Source of the DNA: Inonotus obliquus
Taxonomy: Eukaryota; Basidiomycota; Agaricomycetes; Hymenochaetales; Hymenochaetaceae
DNA: 64,000 nucleotides
Assembly (NCBI GenBank): GCA_032164295.1
Contig: JAJHTX010000001.1
Span: 1,798,001 to 1,862,000 of the forward strand
Direction of reading: 5' to 3'
Numbering within the stretch: position 1 is the stretch's first letter; every line of letters begins with the position of its first letter. This document shows positions 1 through 11,673 of this stretch, piece by piece. A model generated the notes under the pieces. That model was not told the DNA's origin. It searched no databases and saw nothing but the letters and a program-made list of their open reading frames with translations. The position numbers and the translations under genes were made by a program.

Positions 1-568
1 CGTCAGAAACAACCGACAACGTTCAGACAACCGATGGGGCTACTGCTTCGGCCACTGACGCGTCCGAAACGGCTGCCACTTCTACATCAGAATCCTCAGC
101 GTCTTCAAGTAGCACAAGTGGAGATGCCGGTGATTACTTGGCTGGCGTGAATACAGGTGAAGGAACACACTGGGAACCAAGCTTAGGTGCCTGTGGAACC
201 ACCAATAGCGGCGAAGAGCTCGTTGCTGCTCTCCCCATGTCACAATTCGATGGCTATCCTGGTGCTCCTCCCTCAGCAGAAGAAGGAGGAAACCCGAACG
301 AGAATCCAATCTGTGGGAGACAAATAGTTGTGAGCCGTGAGTAGACTTTCAATTCCATCGCAATAACAGGATTGATTGGCTGACTTGACTTGACTCCGTT
401 AAAACAGATAACGGCAATTCCGTGACGGTTTCGATTGTAGACCGATGTGTGGGCTGCCAGGAAGGAGATGTTGACTTGTCGAAAGCCGCATTCCGTGAGC
501 TGGATCCTCGAGTTGACGATGAGAACAGTGATCCAGGTAGAATCCCTATTGAATGGGAATGGGCATAA
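1..568 (+). CDS. Secreted double-psi beta-barrel (RlpA/barwin-like) protein, 5' partial
   Basis: The 3' part of a gene that begins left of the window. The visible protein starts with a Ser/Thr/Ala-rich linker (about residues 1-43), probably O-glycosylated, then a DPBB fold. Typical signs are GACGTTNSGEELVAAL, the cysteine in NPICGRQIVV, and the closing motif SVTVSIVDRCVGC followed by DVDLSKAAFREL. Exons are 1-336 and 408-568, joined by a 71-nt intron (GTGAGT...CAG) that restores the frame inside the barrel; the stop is TAA at 566-568. Fungal proteins of this kind are usually secreted, bind or loosen cell-wall polysaccharide, and lack the catalytic residues of true expansins or lytic transglycosylases. 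The signal peptide cannot be seen. The fold is fairly sure; the exact role is unknown. Confidence 0.8.
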
Positions 569-932
569 AGTAGTCGCAGGGCGACAATTACAGTACATCT
601 ATGACACTTTTCGATTCTGGCCATGCTTTAACTTATGGGACTCCCTTCGTCTGTAACCCTTCTCTTGTCTCAACGTTTCATATTTCATGTTGTATTGAAA
701 TCGGCGTACGCACGTACAGCGACTGTAATGAATAGGATGAGGATCGACCTTTGCCATAGTCCCCAGACCTACGTAATGATACAAAAATATTTCGTAAATG
801 TCCTTGATGCAGAATGACACAAAGAATAGAGGGAAAATGTTCCAAATGAATAAATATTGGCCAAAGGGGGAATGTGCATAACCCAAGAGTGGTACAAAGG
901 ATAAACAGAACCAAAAGGACTAAAAAGGAACG
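569..932. other. Intergenic, convergent gene ends
   Basis: 364 bases between the stop of the DPBB gene on the plus strand and the stop of the SRF1-like gene on the minus strand. It should hold both 3' untranslated regions. I see no coding exon, RNA gene or repeat here. Confidence 0.5.
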
Positions 933-2559
933 TCATCGAGGTAGAATCTGGTGAAAGTTGGAGTGGTATTTGACCTTTTCGATGATGCGAAATAGGCTGA
1001 TGAAGAGGTTGGAGCAGTACATAACCAAGCCCAGGAAAACAAGGCAGATAAGAACGACTTGGCTATCACATAGATAATCGCCTGGCTGCCCCTCGCCACG
1101 GCCGAGATTGGGATTATCAGGCATCGTCCGCGGGATTTCATTGTACCATGATGTAGCGGATTCGGGTGCGCATCCGATCGGAGAGGTGAAGAAGTTATCA
1201 AAACAGAGAGAAAGCGCGGCGGACCACATGCATATAAAGAACGTTTCGGAAAGAGTGTGAAAGAGCTTGCCAGAAGTTCGCCAGAGGCCAAGAGGTCGAC
1301 CAAAATATTCGAGCTGACAGGCAGGAAACATGAGCAAGATATTCGGCAGACTGATGAGCTGCGAAAGCACTTACGTATATTGCCACCATGACATGTACAA
1401 GAGTGGGTGGCGCAAAAATGATTACAAGAGTCCTGGATAAGAAGACATAAGCACAAAACGGTCATGATGCGGTTTGTCTGGACATACGGAGAGCTCCCAA
1501 CGGCACCCATGACACTATATCTTTGCTCGTGCCGGCGGATCTTTATCGCCTCTGCGAGGGCGGCGGTGGTTAATGTAATGTTGATAACACGAAATAGCTA
1601 CACAAGGCAATTCAGTCAGAATAGAAACAGTCGCGGCGTAAAGGACGCAACGTACTAATGGTACATAGTTATTCGAAAGAATGAACATCCTTAATCGCTT
1701 TCTGCGCCGATACCATTTAGACCGTTTTGTACCATTGGGAGGGTCATCGGAACCATTGCCATTGACAAAGGAGCCTTGGCGAGAGCCTAAGTTACTCCCG
1801 TGGCTCCCCGAGTCATCCAAGGACTGTCGCACGCGCGCAGACCAAGGCGTCTCCCAACCTGGTGTCCGATTCTGAGCCATAGTAATGGGTGCCGGTGTAT
1901 TCGGAAGTGGTATATGGAACCCCCAGCTACGACGGTGTCCCTCACTTTCGCCATCTGTTGGGGAATCTGGGAGTTGTTCACCCTCCGCTAATTTAGATTG
2001 CCTCATGCGTTGGGTGCCTGCAAGCCAAGTGGACCTGGCGCGATCCCTGATAGGACGATCCCGCTTCTCACTCATACTCTCTGATTTTGAATGAGAATGA
2101 AAGGAAGACCAGTTGCGTTTCTCGGACGTGATGGGCTGTGGCGGGCCTTGAGCCCGACCTCGACGTGTGAACATCCACCATAGCGACTCGTCTTGCTGTC
2201 CAAACGGATGCTGCATCGTCTGATTAGATGTAGATGCACTATCGCTCAACGCTGATTGCGAGGGACGGGGATTGAGCGTGTTAGCGGGAGTTGTAGAAGC
2301 TGGATGAGAGGGTTCCACAGGAGAAGGCGGCTCATCGCGTGCCCATGCTGCAAGGAAACACAATAATAGAACAAAGAAATGAACACGATCATCGGGAAGG
2401 TGGAGATTGTTATGAGATATGCATACGAGGAGCAGTGATTATTTTCCTGAGTGCCGATGGAGGGGCGTTCTGAGTGTGTTGGCTCCGTACGCTGTGGGAT
2501 TTGTCGAGACTAGACACGGAGGGACTGGCTGCGCGTAAGTCTGGGACATGAGAGCTCAT
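933..2559 (-). CDS. Multi-pass membrane protein resembling SRF1 (regulator of phospholipase D)
   Basis: Five exons (2427-2559, 1602-2347, 1488-1549, 1375-1432, 933-1313) give 459 aa. The N-terminal half is hydrophilic, rich in Ser/Pro/Arg and probably cytosolic (PPWARDEPPSP near residue 45). The C-terminal part has about four hydrophobic segments: one after NNYVPLVR, one around TLVIIFAPPTLVHVMVAIY, one in the LFHTLSETFFICMWSAAL region, and a last one in DSQVVLICLVFLGLVMYC. Splicing joins HEQRYSVMGAVGSSP in frame to the second membrane segment. The layout resembles fungal SRF1, which activates phospholipase D in yeast, but that match is from memory and is the weaker part of the call. A conserved fungal membrane protein is the safe reading. 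It is divergently arranged with the FYV6-like gene (213 bp). Confidence 0.6.
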
Positions 2560-2772
2560 CTGTTACTGGCGATGGCGACGGCTGCGATAGTACGCGGCAG
2601 GGGGAAGTGGCGAGAGAGAGGAGAGAGAGGGACACAAGGAAGAGAAATAATATTGGTCAGGGATAATAAATAAACAATTATAATTCAGAATAAATGTGCA
2701 CTGATGCGCAGTATAGGATCATCACTTGACTTTGACCGCAGCTCTCACTTCCTCAGTCTAATACTAAACTTC

Positions 2773-3701
2773 ATGGACGAAGCTCTCCCTTCTCTCACCT
2801 CAAATCCTGGCTCAGTCGGTTCTCGTTTCATCTCTCAGGACGACATCGATTCTGCAAAAACAAGAAGAGACGAACAATGGAAAGCTGCTTATGCTAGGTA
2901 TACTCCACTCTCAACAATGCTCTGCTATCTCCGCAGCTCCTCATTGCTTTCATCACAAGGCTCGGCCAAGAGCCTCCTCCACAGCCTACAGAGGACGTTT
3001 ATGACGGCAGAAGCTTGGCAGAGGTATTGCCGCATCTCAATTTTCTTTCATATCATTACTAACCACGATAACAACTGTTGAGAAACTTGCGGCAAACAAG
3101 ATAGCCAAACAAGAAGAATGGGAAGAGAAAAATAGACTAGGTACTGTATACATAAATCCGTGGTCTTTGAAGAGGGGACACAGTTACTCATCCATGAAGG
3201 ATAACACAAACCAGCGAACCAGTTCCGTGCGCTCGAAGAAGACGAGGTCCTCTTTCTGGACACTATCCGCGCCGAGGAAGAAAGAAAGGAGCTCAAGCGC
3301 AAACGCGAGGATGCCGAGGAAGTTAAGGGATTCATGGAGTACGTGCTTTCTTGCGTCATACAACCGCTATCGATTCTACCTCGTTGGTCTGTAGGGCCGT
3401 AGCTGCTCGAAATGCACTACCAGACAAACCGCCGACTTCAACCTCACCAATTCAGACTAAGCCGAAAGCAGGCCTACCAACGGTCATAAAGAAGTCCTCG
3501 AAGGTGAAGAACACCTTGAAGGGTGTAGTCGTAAAGAAGAAACCCACCAAACCAGCAGCGTCAACGGCTACAACCGAGAAAACTACCTCCAAAGTCACAG
3601 AGACCGTTCGTTCGAAAGAAGTCGAGCAACCATCAAAACCGGATAGCTCCTCCAATACCGCTAAGAAACAGCGATTGTCATCTTCCCCATCTTCTGATTG
3701 A
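2773..3701 (+). CDS. FYV6/PSME3IP1 (FAM192A, NIP30) family nuclear protein
   Basis: Five exons (2773-2897, 2960-3023, 3083-3140, 3215-3338, 3395-3701) encode 225 aa. The N-terminal conserved block of the NIP30 family is clear: SRFISQDDIDSAKTRRDEQW, then EPPPQPTEDVYDGRSLAEKL, AKQEEWEEKNRL, FRALEEDEVLFLDTI, a charged coiled coil and FMEAVAARNA. The tail is Lys/Ser/Thr-rich and probably disordered with nuclear targeting signals. Yeast Fyv6 acts in the second catalytic step of splicing; the human relative binds the PA28-gamma proteasome activator. The first in-frame ATG near the domain (2773) is chosen; another at 2704 would add 23 residues. The gene is convergent with ESS2, another spliceosome protein, with 132 bp between stops. 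Confidence 0.85.
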
Positions 3702-3833
3702 TGTTCTATCTCATTAAATGCAATACAATTTCGCTACGTATCATGCTGTGTGTACCAAGTATAATATAGTAAATTACGCGTCCTACATCTCACCTATCCA
3801 GCAACAATACCTCATCTGCCATTTACGTAGTGC

Positions 3834-5586
3834 TCATCGTTTCCTCGTCATCGCAGGACTAGGTGTCCACCTCACCTTATTCAAATCCTTCTCCTTCCCT
3901 TTCGCCGCTCCAGCACCGCTCTCCCATCCAGAATTCTTCCCCATGGCCTCAGCGCGTCGCGTAGCAGCTGCTCCCATGGTCGTTCTATCGAGTAAACGCT
4001 TCGCTGCAGGTGTAAGCGAACCCCCCGCATTTGCTTTTCGCGGAGTCCAATTGGGAGGTGGCATCATCATCATGGACGAATCTGATCCGCCTGATTGCCT
4101 CGCGCCGCCAAGGATACTAACAGGTGTTTGAAATCCTAATCCTGTGCTACCGCCGCCCATAAGCGCTGCTTTCGCGCGGAGACTTTTTGATGCTTTGTTA
4201 GATAGCTTGTGTCCGATCTCTTCTCGAGCGCTAGGCGCGGGAATGTGGAATGGAGTATTCGGAGGAGCAAGTTTGGAGTCTGCCGGATCTTCGGATGAAA
4301 GTATACGTGGCGTTGCATTGAGCGTCCCCCAAGTCATGAGTTGTTTCACTGCTTTGGGACCAAGCTCTGAGGGCGTTGGTGAAGGCAAGGAAGGGACGAG
4401 CGAAAAACTGCTGCTTGTTGGAGAACGCGGTCGATCTGTCCACATTGACACCGGTTACAATCTCGGAATATGAAAGAAATAAAAATGTTACGAACATGGA
4501 GTTCCAGCTATCGCAGCATCAATCCGACTTCGAGTCGGACTAGGCGGTTCTGACATGCCTGATGAGCTCTCGTTTTGTTCCAGCAATCGTGTGCTAGCGT
4601 GACTGACTGCTTTTGGCTCCCCTCGAGCAGGTGCCGGTGCCGCTTTGACAACATTATGCGGTGATACATCTGCGTCTGGTGTGAACATCAAAGCATTACG
4701 AGTCTAGATAATTTTAAGCACCATGTCCCTTGATTTACTTGAAGGAAGCTGAAGATACCTTGAATTTCCAGCCATCCACACCAGCAGATCGAGTATCCTT
4801 CTTTGGTGCCATAATATCCACTTGCCCTTCATCCGTTGAAGATTTGGATACCACAGTGACCTCTTTCCCTTCACCGTTCTCCTCTCCATTCCCTTCGTCT
4901 TTCCCTGCCCCATCGCCTTCTCCATTCTTCGACACACTGTCCTCGACCTTCGGAGCATCGGCAATAAGTCCCACAGGCTTCGGTGCCTCAATAGCCAACT
5001 TCTCCTTCACACCTGGGGTACTATCAGCACCCATCTCAATAAGCATTCTTTCCCTCCCCTCAAGCATCCTATCCCTCTGCATCTCTACCTTCCTCTGCGC
5101 CTCCCATGCCCACCCATATTTCTCCCTCCTTTGACGATTCTCATCTTCAAGAATCTGGATAAAACTTGAGTTATCTTCGGAAGTGTACTTGGCTTGGAAA
5201 TCATCGAGGGACATGTCAGTGTCATAACGAGGCCGTTTTTGCGGAGGTTCAAATTCAGTGGATTGTTCGGTATGTAAGGGAGTATCCGAGGGACCTGTAG
5301 CCCAAGGTGTTTGTGAAGGTGTTTGTTGAGGCTGGTACCTTCCTGCCGACCGAGGAGCTGGTGTCGCCAAGTCCCGCAGCTGTCGCACAGTCGCATTTAT
5401 GAGCTGCGGATCCTCCGAGCGCAGGGCATCGAGGTAATTGTTCGTAGCGTCGAGATGTACAAGGGAAGGAAAGAAGTCTCGTTTGATGATATGTGAAAGT
5501 GCAGCAGTATATTCGTCCTCTTCAAGGACTACCTGTCGGTCCAGAGAGCGAGGTGGCGGAGACCCATGCCGTGGCGTTAGTTCCAT
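3834..5586 (-). CDS. ESS2: Spliceosome-associated protein ESS2 (DGCR14/Bis1 family)
   Basis: Three exons (4759-5586, 4496-4703, 3834-4435) encode 545 aa. The family signature lies near the N-terminus: VVLEEDEYTAALSHIIKRDF followed by PSLVHLDATNNYLDAL. Later blocks are SLDDFQAKYTSEDNSSF, the coiled-coil EKYGWAWEAQRKVEMQRDRM, WKFKTRNALMFTPDAD, IDAAIAGTPY, LMTWGTLNATPRIL, IPAPSAREEIGHKLSNKA and a C-terminal RWTPSPA. ESS2 joins the spliceosome around the C complex. The second intron uses an unusual donor, GTTCGT at 4490-4495; it is chosen because it gives the expected GTPY junction and keeps the frame, while the nearby GTAACA donor breaks it. Start is the ATG at 5586. The region 4880-5000 encodes a Gly/Glu/Lys-rich low-complexity stretch. 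Confidence 0.92.
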
Positions 5587-6132
5587 ATTAGCAAGAGTCT
5601 TCAACTAAGAAGGTAGAGTGCAGTGTTCATGATAAATAGTCAAGGTTGGATGTGCCATTTCGGAAATAACTGTGTCGATCACCCTTACTCACGCGGGGTA
5701 TCACGAGGTATAAGTGGTCATAAATCATCATAATTATCAGACTCTCTCCGCGCGATGCGAAGAGGGAAGGTAGCGATACATGGATTAAACATCGGGATCA
5801 TACCCTAGCTCAAGTACTGAAGAAAGAAGAGAAGAAACGTTGTGTGCAAGGAGTGTGGCAATACTAATAACAATGGGCAACGAGGGTGATGGTCTTTGCA
5901 TTGGTTTGGTGAAACTGTAGAGCGCACCGGGGACTACAGGACAATGAAACAAAAAGTAGGGAGGAAAACTAAGTAAAAGGACTAAAAATGTAGGAAATGT
6001 AAACAAAAATATAAAAACCCACGAAAAGAATAATGTTAGGTGACCAAAGCATGGCGACAGTGTGATTATCCATAAGATTGACCATAAAAGAACGAAGAGA
6101 CGGTGCTTTGTTCTACTTCGGCATACGTTTAT
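5587..6132. other. Intergenic
   Basis: 546 bases between the ESS2 start and the NudE stop, both on the minus strand. It must contain the ESS2 promoter and the NudE 3' UTR. No exon or RNA gene is supported. Confidence 0.4.
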
Positions 6133-8373
6133 TCACCGCGCCGCACTTCCGGATCTCCAACGCGACAAGTCTTTCGCACCGAGGCCACGATTATTAGCCT
6201 CGTTTCCGACACTTCGTCGACCTGACGGAAGGGGCGCGGGCTTTGCAATGCGGCTTTGACTAGTCGCTGGGGATGACCGCGAATTCTTGGTTGCCGACTT
6301 AGGCGTGGGGGGTAACGATTTATCCGCCGAAGACAAATTCAGCGACGGGATGTGCTTATCGCGGTAGCTGGTCGGTGGTTGCAGGAACGAAGGGGGCAGC
6401 CTCGTCGGTGACCCCTTTCCCAGGGACGCACGCTTCTGTTTCTGCATTGTTACCGATCGCTTTAGAGTAGGCAACGCAGAGTTTGCGAACCCTGGTGGAG
6501 GAGTCGACATAGCCAAGTTAAAGCTCGGCGAAGTGGGACGTGAGGTTGGTGTAGAGATCGAGCTTCTTGTAGAGACGGTGCTCATGCTGTCGCGGCCGGT
6601 TCCAGACTGGCATGATCCCGGTCTCCCTTTCCCTATGTTTGCGTCTGTTATGGACGTGTTCGATGTTTTCGAACTAGACGTCCGATTTGTACTTCTAGAT
6701 GACATACTGAAGGGCGAAGGAGATGAGGTGGGACTACTGAGCCGCCTCCGCTCTTTATCTCTATCCTTGGTTGGCGAGGGACTCATGTTGTCCTCCATAA
6801 TAAGCACCCAGCCAGAAGTGTCGCCGTCATTTCGAGCACCTTTTCTTTCATACTCGACATCAGCACTTCGTCGCTTGATCCTAATATGTTCTGGAGTCTT
6901 GAATCCAGGAGAGCCATTCTCCATGCTTTGATTCGGCGCCGATGCCAGGGGCGTTTCCGTCTTCTTCATAGAGATACTTCCCATCCGCAGACGTGGAACA
7001 CGTGTGTGCAGCCGCTGTTCAAGATTTCTCACACGTGCACGCATCTCGGATACCATTTGTACACCTCTGCTTTTCGAAGCCGTTCCTGATGAAGCACTCG
7101 CACTCGTCGGAAGCCTTGACGTAGCTGCGGGACGCGGCGTTGCATTTGTAGAAATACCCGACGGCAGACGAGAAGGAATGAAGCTTGAGAATGTCTGCGA
7201 GCGAGACAAAGTTGCTGTCCTGTCACTGGATGTTGGCGATTTCGCCCAGGTTGGTGGGAGTCCAGCTCGTTTCATCAGAGCCTCGTGCCCAATAGAAGAA
7301 TCTGTTGATGACGAGGAGACATTCCTCGAAATAGCAAAATTCGTTGACGATTCGGATGACGACCGGGAGTACTGCTTTGCAACACCCTCCGAAGCCGGCG
7401 ACAGGTCGTCGAGGTGCAAGTCAGACGGTGGTTTCTGGATTAGAATGTTCTCACTCGAGGGAACAAGCGGCTTGAAGGAAGTCGTGCCCGATGTCGAAGA
7501 ATCGTATGTGGATGACCTTTTCTGCGCCTTTGCATAGGCACGAGCTTGGGCAAGCTGATCCCTCAGCACCGAAATTTCAAGATTGGCATCTATAAATAAT
7601 CACGGAATTTTTGAAAAGTGTTGTGCACAGTTGCAGTGGGTGTCGTACCTCTTACTTCATCCCTCAATCGCTGGCATTCTTCCTCAACACTTGCCTTGTC
7701 GAGGAGTTCGTGTTCTAGTAAGATCTTTTCTTCTAGTGTCTTTCCGTATTTTGCCTCAACATCGGCCAAGCTTGAACTGATCGCACGCTCGTTCCTCTCC
7801 AAGTCGTCATTTCCCATTTCCAACTCGCGCATTTGAATCTTGAGAGTATGGTGAGCCTGCCGCAGCTGGTCGAGCTCACGCTGCAGAGACGTGGTCGTGG
7901 TATTATGTGTTGTTTGGAGCGCCACGAATTTTGCCTGCATTCATGAGACAGGTACGCGTTATAGGCCACCTTCCCCTAAACCACTCTAGAGAGGAGAACG
8001 AACATACCTTCCAGTCGTCACGCTCTAATTCAGCCCTCTCTACCTTTACCATCAGCTCCATCTTTGCCTTCTCTGTCCGCGAAAGATCTGCCTCTAGCTC
8101 TGCCTCGAGTTCCTTACTGCTGACTTGGAACTCATCTAACTCAGCCTGTGTTTCCCGAACGATGTCAGCCTCTTCCAAGTACTTTTCCTTCCAGTACTTG
8201 TAATCAGTAGACGAGAAACTGCAATTACAGTCAGCATAGATGCACTTGAACTGAGTAATGAATCTGAAGAGAGGTGGAGGATGGACGTACTCTATCTCAT
8301 TAGAGATATTGCTACCAGAGGCCATGAGCCTGTCACGAGCGAGGGGATCTGATGCGGACAGCACGGCTGTCAT
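6133..8373 (-). CDS. nudE: NudE/NDE1 family dynein regulator
   Basis: Four exons (8291-8373, 8008-8218, 7649-7934, 6133-7589) encode 678 aa. Residues about 30-195 form the long coiled coil typical of NudE: YKYWKEKYLEEADIVRET, AELDEFQVSSKELEAELEAD, LKIQMRELEMGNDDLERNER, ISSSLADVEAKYGKTLEEKI and LLEHELLDK. The rest is a long Ser/Thr/Pro-rich, probably disordered and phosphorylated tail ending in DLSRWRSGSAAR, far longer than the coil. NudE bridges LIS1 and cytoplasmic dynein and is needed for nuclear migration in hyphae. The start at 8373 gives MTAVLSASDPLARDRLMASG, and the first intron ends exactly before FSSTDYKYW. The gene lies downstream of, and in the same direction as, the PDH E2 gene. 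Confidence 0.9.
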
Positions 8374-8660
8374 GCGGGGCGGATCAGCCTCACCGACGAG
8401 CGCGATAGAGGTAGAAGAGGAGAGGAAGGGAAAAGAGAGGGACAGTAGGATGAAAGCGAATAGGAGGGGGATTGTTGGTGCTGCAGACCAGCGCAGCTAC
8501 ACGCGGGTGCTTGTGTGACTACCCGTAACCTGTTCGAAGCAAGCCTTTTCTGGATGGCTCTGTCTATTCATTATGTAATCACTACCCAAAGTATAACAAT
8601 AAAAAACAGAGATCTATGTCATATTAGTGTGGCTGCTAACAACTCTACTAACCAAGTACC

Positions 8661-10305
8661 CTACAGCATAAACGTTAACGGATTTTCTAGGTAGCTCTTA
8701 AATGCAGTCAGCCATCGAGACCCTACTGCACCATCCACAGTACGATGATCAGAGCTCAGCGTAACCTTCATAATAGGAACAGTCTTGAATCCCTTTTCTT
8801 CCTCTGGTGCAGGAACGATCGTTGGCGTCGTAGAACCCACGGCCAATATACACGATTGCGGAGGGTTGATGATCGCCGTGAAGTGATCGATATCATACAT
8901 GCCCAAGTTCGAGACGGTGAATGTTCCACCCTGTAAATGTCATACTCAGAACGTTGCTGTATCATCCATATAGTTGTGTTGTGCTCACCTGGTATTCATG
9001 TGGCTGAAGCTTCCCGTCTCGAGCCTTCTTCGCAAGAGCCTTCGCCTCAGCAGATATAGTCGCAATGCCTTTACTACCGACGTCCTTGACAATAGGAGTA
9101 ATCAAACCGTTTGGCGTTGCAACAGCCACTGAGATGTCGGCCTTTTTATATCTTGATGTATCGTCAATGCAAATCCAAGTGAGTATCGACTTAGCTTCTG
9201 CTTACTGCCTAATGGTTTCGCCCAACCAAGCTGAATTAGCTTCAGGAACATCTTTGAGAGCCAACGAGACCGCCTTGAGGATAAAGTCGTTGACGCTCAA
9301 CTTCGATTCCTTGCTCTTCTCGACGAGCGTCCTGTTGAACACCTCGCGGAGCTTCAACACTTTGCTCATGTCGATGGATACAGTTAGGTAGTAGTGAGGA
9401 ATGTCCTGCTTTGATTGAGTAAGCCGAGTGCCAATAGTGCGGCGCATGTTGGTGACCGGAGTATCGATGTAGTCTGTGGACGGTGGTACGGTAGCGGAGA
9501 CGCCAGCGCCTGCAGCCTCCGCAGGTGCTTTGTATTTCTCGACGTCCTCCCGAAGAATTCGGCCATTAGGACCAGAGCCTTTGACCTTGGACAAAGGTAT
9601 TCCACGCTCCAGAGCAAGCTTCTTCGCTATAGGCGAGGCAAATATACGGTCACCTGTCGGTAAGTCTGCCTTCCTGGTTGAATCCTCTTTGGGAGCTGGT
9701 TTCTCCTCGGCTTCAGGCTTGGGAGGTAAAGGTGCCGTGTCCTTCTCCTCGGTCTTCGGTTTTTCTGGCTGCTCCTGGGATGCCTCTTTAGCGAGCTCCT
9801 CCGCACCTGAGATGTCATCGCCCTCCTCAGCAATGATTGCAATGGGGGATCCTACACCAATATTCTTCGCGCCGTCTGGTTTCTGAAACGTATAGATTGA
9901 AATGAGCGTTTCGGAAAAACACACCGGTATACACGCACGATGATTTTGGCCAGGATACCATCGTCTTGTGCCTCGACGTCTATGGTAGCCTTGTCCGTTT
10001 CCTGCGCATTGCCAGCTGTCAGCTAAATGGCACAGAGAAAATCACGCGTCGGGAAAAGCGGCGTCGGTGCTTACCACTTCGAGGAGGACGTCACCAGCGG
10101 AGAAGGTCTCGCCCTCCTTTTTTTTCCAAGATGCAATACCACCCTCATTCATGGTAGGGCTCATGGCTGGCATCGCAAATTTGGAGAGAGCACTCCGCCG
10201 TGCCGAAGAATGAATACCTTGAGAATATTAAATAAGCCAAAGCTCATACTATAGGAAGAAATAGAGCGTACGTCTTGAGAGGATGCGGGCGAGAGAGGAT
10301 GCCAT
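8661..10305 (-). CDS. LAT1: Dihydrolipoamide acetyltransferase, E2 of pyruvate dehydrogenase
   Basis: Six exons (10272-10305, 10075-10217, 9939-10001, 9206-9882, 8989-9151, 8661-8930) encode 449 aa. Residues 1-23 form an Arg/Ser-rich mitochondrial presequence. A single lipoyl domain follows ([18 protein letters not shown]) with the lipoylated lysine near residue 63 in [10 protein letters not shown]. Next come a Glu/Lys/Pro-rich linker, the E1/E3-binding domain ([32 protein letters not shown]) and the acyltransferase core starting at the [15 protein letters not shown] region. The catalytic motif [13 protein letters not shown] is near the C-terminus. The enzyme passes the acetyl group from E1 to CoA in the mitochondrial matrix and depends on the lipoyl group made through LIP5, whose gene lies about 5 kb away. 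It is divergent from CSL4 (179 bp between starts). Confidence 0.97.
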
Positions 10306-10484
10306 GACGAAGAAAGGGAAGGGCGAAAAGAGTGGTCAACACTAACGTTTTGGCGAAAGGAGCGGTTGGGGAAGTTGACGAAGAACGGAGGAAAGTCGGT
10401 CCCATTCGGCTAATCCCGCACGTTATACCCACGAATACGTAATTCTTTCTGACTTGAGCAAGTTTCTTTTACATAACTACCATA

Positions 10485-11168
10485 ATGTCCTCTTTCTCTG
10501 ACCTGTTGTTATTACCTGGTCAGCCTGTCCCGGTAGCGCCTCCTGTGCCGCAGATCGGGGATGGCCTATACATAAGGGATGGTTTGATACGTGCCGGGGT
10601 CATTGGCATTCCGCAACGTTATGATTCCGTACGTACGATAGCTCTCTAGACTTATTTTCAAGGTCCTGATATTTCTATGCGAACACCTAGATAATTTCAA
10701 TTCAAAAGCATCGACCTCACCCACCTGCACCAAATTCAGTTGTCCTGGGAACAATAACGCGACTTTCTCCCCTCCAAGCCATTATCTCAATCGCAGTGGT
10801 TGACGGCATGCCGCTGCCACATGGGGAAGAGTTCACGGGCGTCATTCGTTCTCAAGACGTGCGAGCAACGGAGAAAGACAGGGTTAAACTTGCCGACTGC
10901 TTTCGGGGAGGGGATGTCGTGAAAGGCCTTGTGGTAAGTTGGCTTCTCATGCTTGTTAGCGCCTTTGGTAATGAATGTCTTCCCATCTCAGATATCGTTA
11001 GGAGATGCAAGGAGCTACTACGTCACTACCGCTCGCAATGACCTCGGAGTCATCTTTGCTACTAGTGAAGCGGGCGCTACCATGGAACCTTTATCATGGC
11101 AGGAAATGCGTTGTCCCAAAACGAACAAGATTGAGAAACGCAAATGTGCGAAGCCGGAAGGGTTATGA
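10485..11168 (+). CDS. CSL4: Exosome cap subunit CSL4 (EXOSC1)
   Basis: Three exons (10485-10628, 10709-10933, 10992-11168) encode 181 aa. The order is an N-terminal beta-barrel ([30 protein letters not shown]), an S1-like domain ([20 protein letters not shown], then [20 protein letters not shown] and [11 protein letters not shown]), and a C-terminal zinc-ribbon-like part ([40 protein letters not shown]). The length is a little under the human protein (195 aa). CSL4 is one of the three RNA-binding cap proteins of the nuclear and cytoplasmic exosome, which degrades and trims RNA 3' to 5'. Both introns restore the family consensus exactly. Confidence 0.95.
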
Positions 11169-11673
11169 GCGAGTTCTTGTAACGCGAAAGTTACTACAGA
11201 TCGGGGCTGTAATGTAAGGCAGCCAATCAGCCGACGAATATACTGACCGTGACCGATGGTATCGGTACTTTCGCGGTGCAAGAAAGTTTCCACATCCGGA
11301 GTCAGAAGGCAATCCTACTGTGAGTGTCTGGACACCATCTAGGCCATATCTTCAACTTCTGATGTTCTCTAGACATCATCGATGCAGTTGCGCGGTCGAG
11401 CATTCAATAGATAGGAGTCTGCGATTGGATGGCCTAGAATGTGGGCAATGTGATGCAAAAAGTTGGGAAGCATGTCTGAACTCTTCATTAGCTTTGCCTC
11501 GCACGATGCTGTGAGTTTGATAGTTGGTGTAGCAAAGTTTAGCATATAGGATACAGATATATGGAGATTTGTGAACCATGCCGATCTTGTGTTGATCTAG
11601 AATTTGGATCTAGAATTTGGCTCCGATCCTCACTTGTAAGGATCCTGATCCTCCTTGATCTCCCTCCTTCATT
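11169..11673. other. Intergenic, with a 13-bp tandem duplication
   Basis: 505 bases between the CSL4 stop and the KAE1 start. It must contain the CSL4 3' UTR and the KAE1 promoter. The only visible structure is a perfect head-to-tail repeat of GATCTAGAATTTG at 11594-11606 and 11607-11619. No coding exon is supported. Confidence 0.45.
11594..11619. repeat. Perfect 13-bp tandem duplication
   Basis: GATCTAGAATTTG occurs twice head to tail in the gap upstream of KAE1. Seen directly. It could affect the KAE1 promoter, but nothing in the sequence proves it. Confidence 0.85.

Noticed and set aside
6533..7537. Plus-strand open frames inside the NudE gene
   Set aside because: Shadows of the Ser/Thr-rich NudE tail; they lack start context and conservation.
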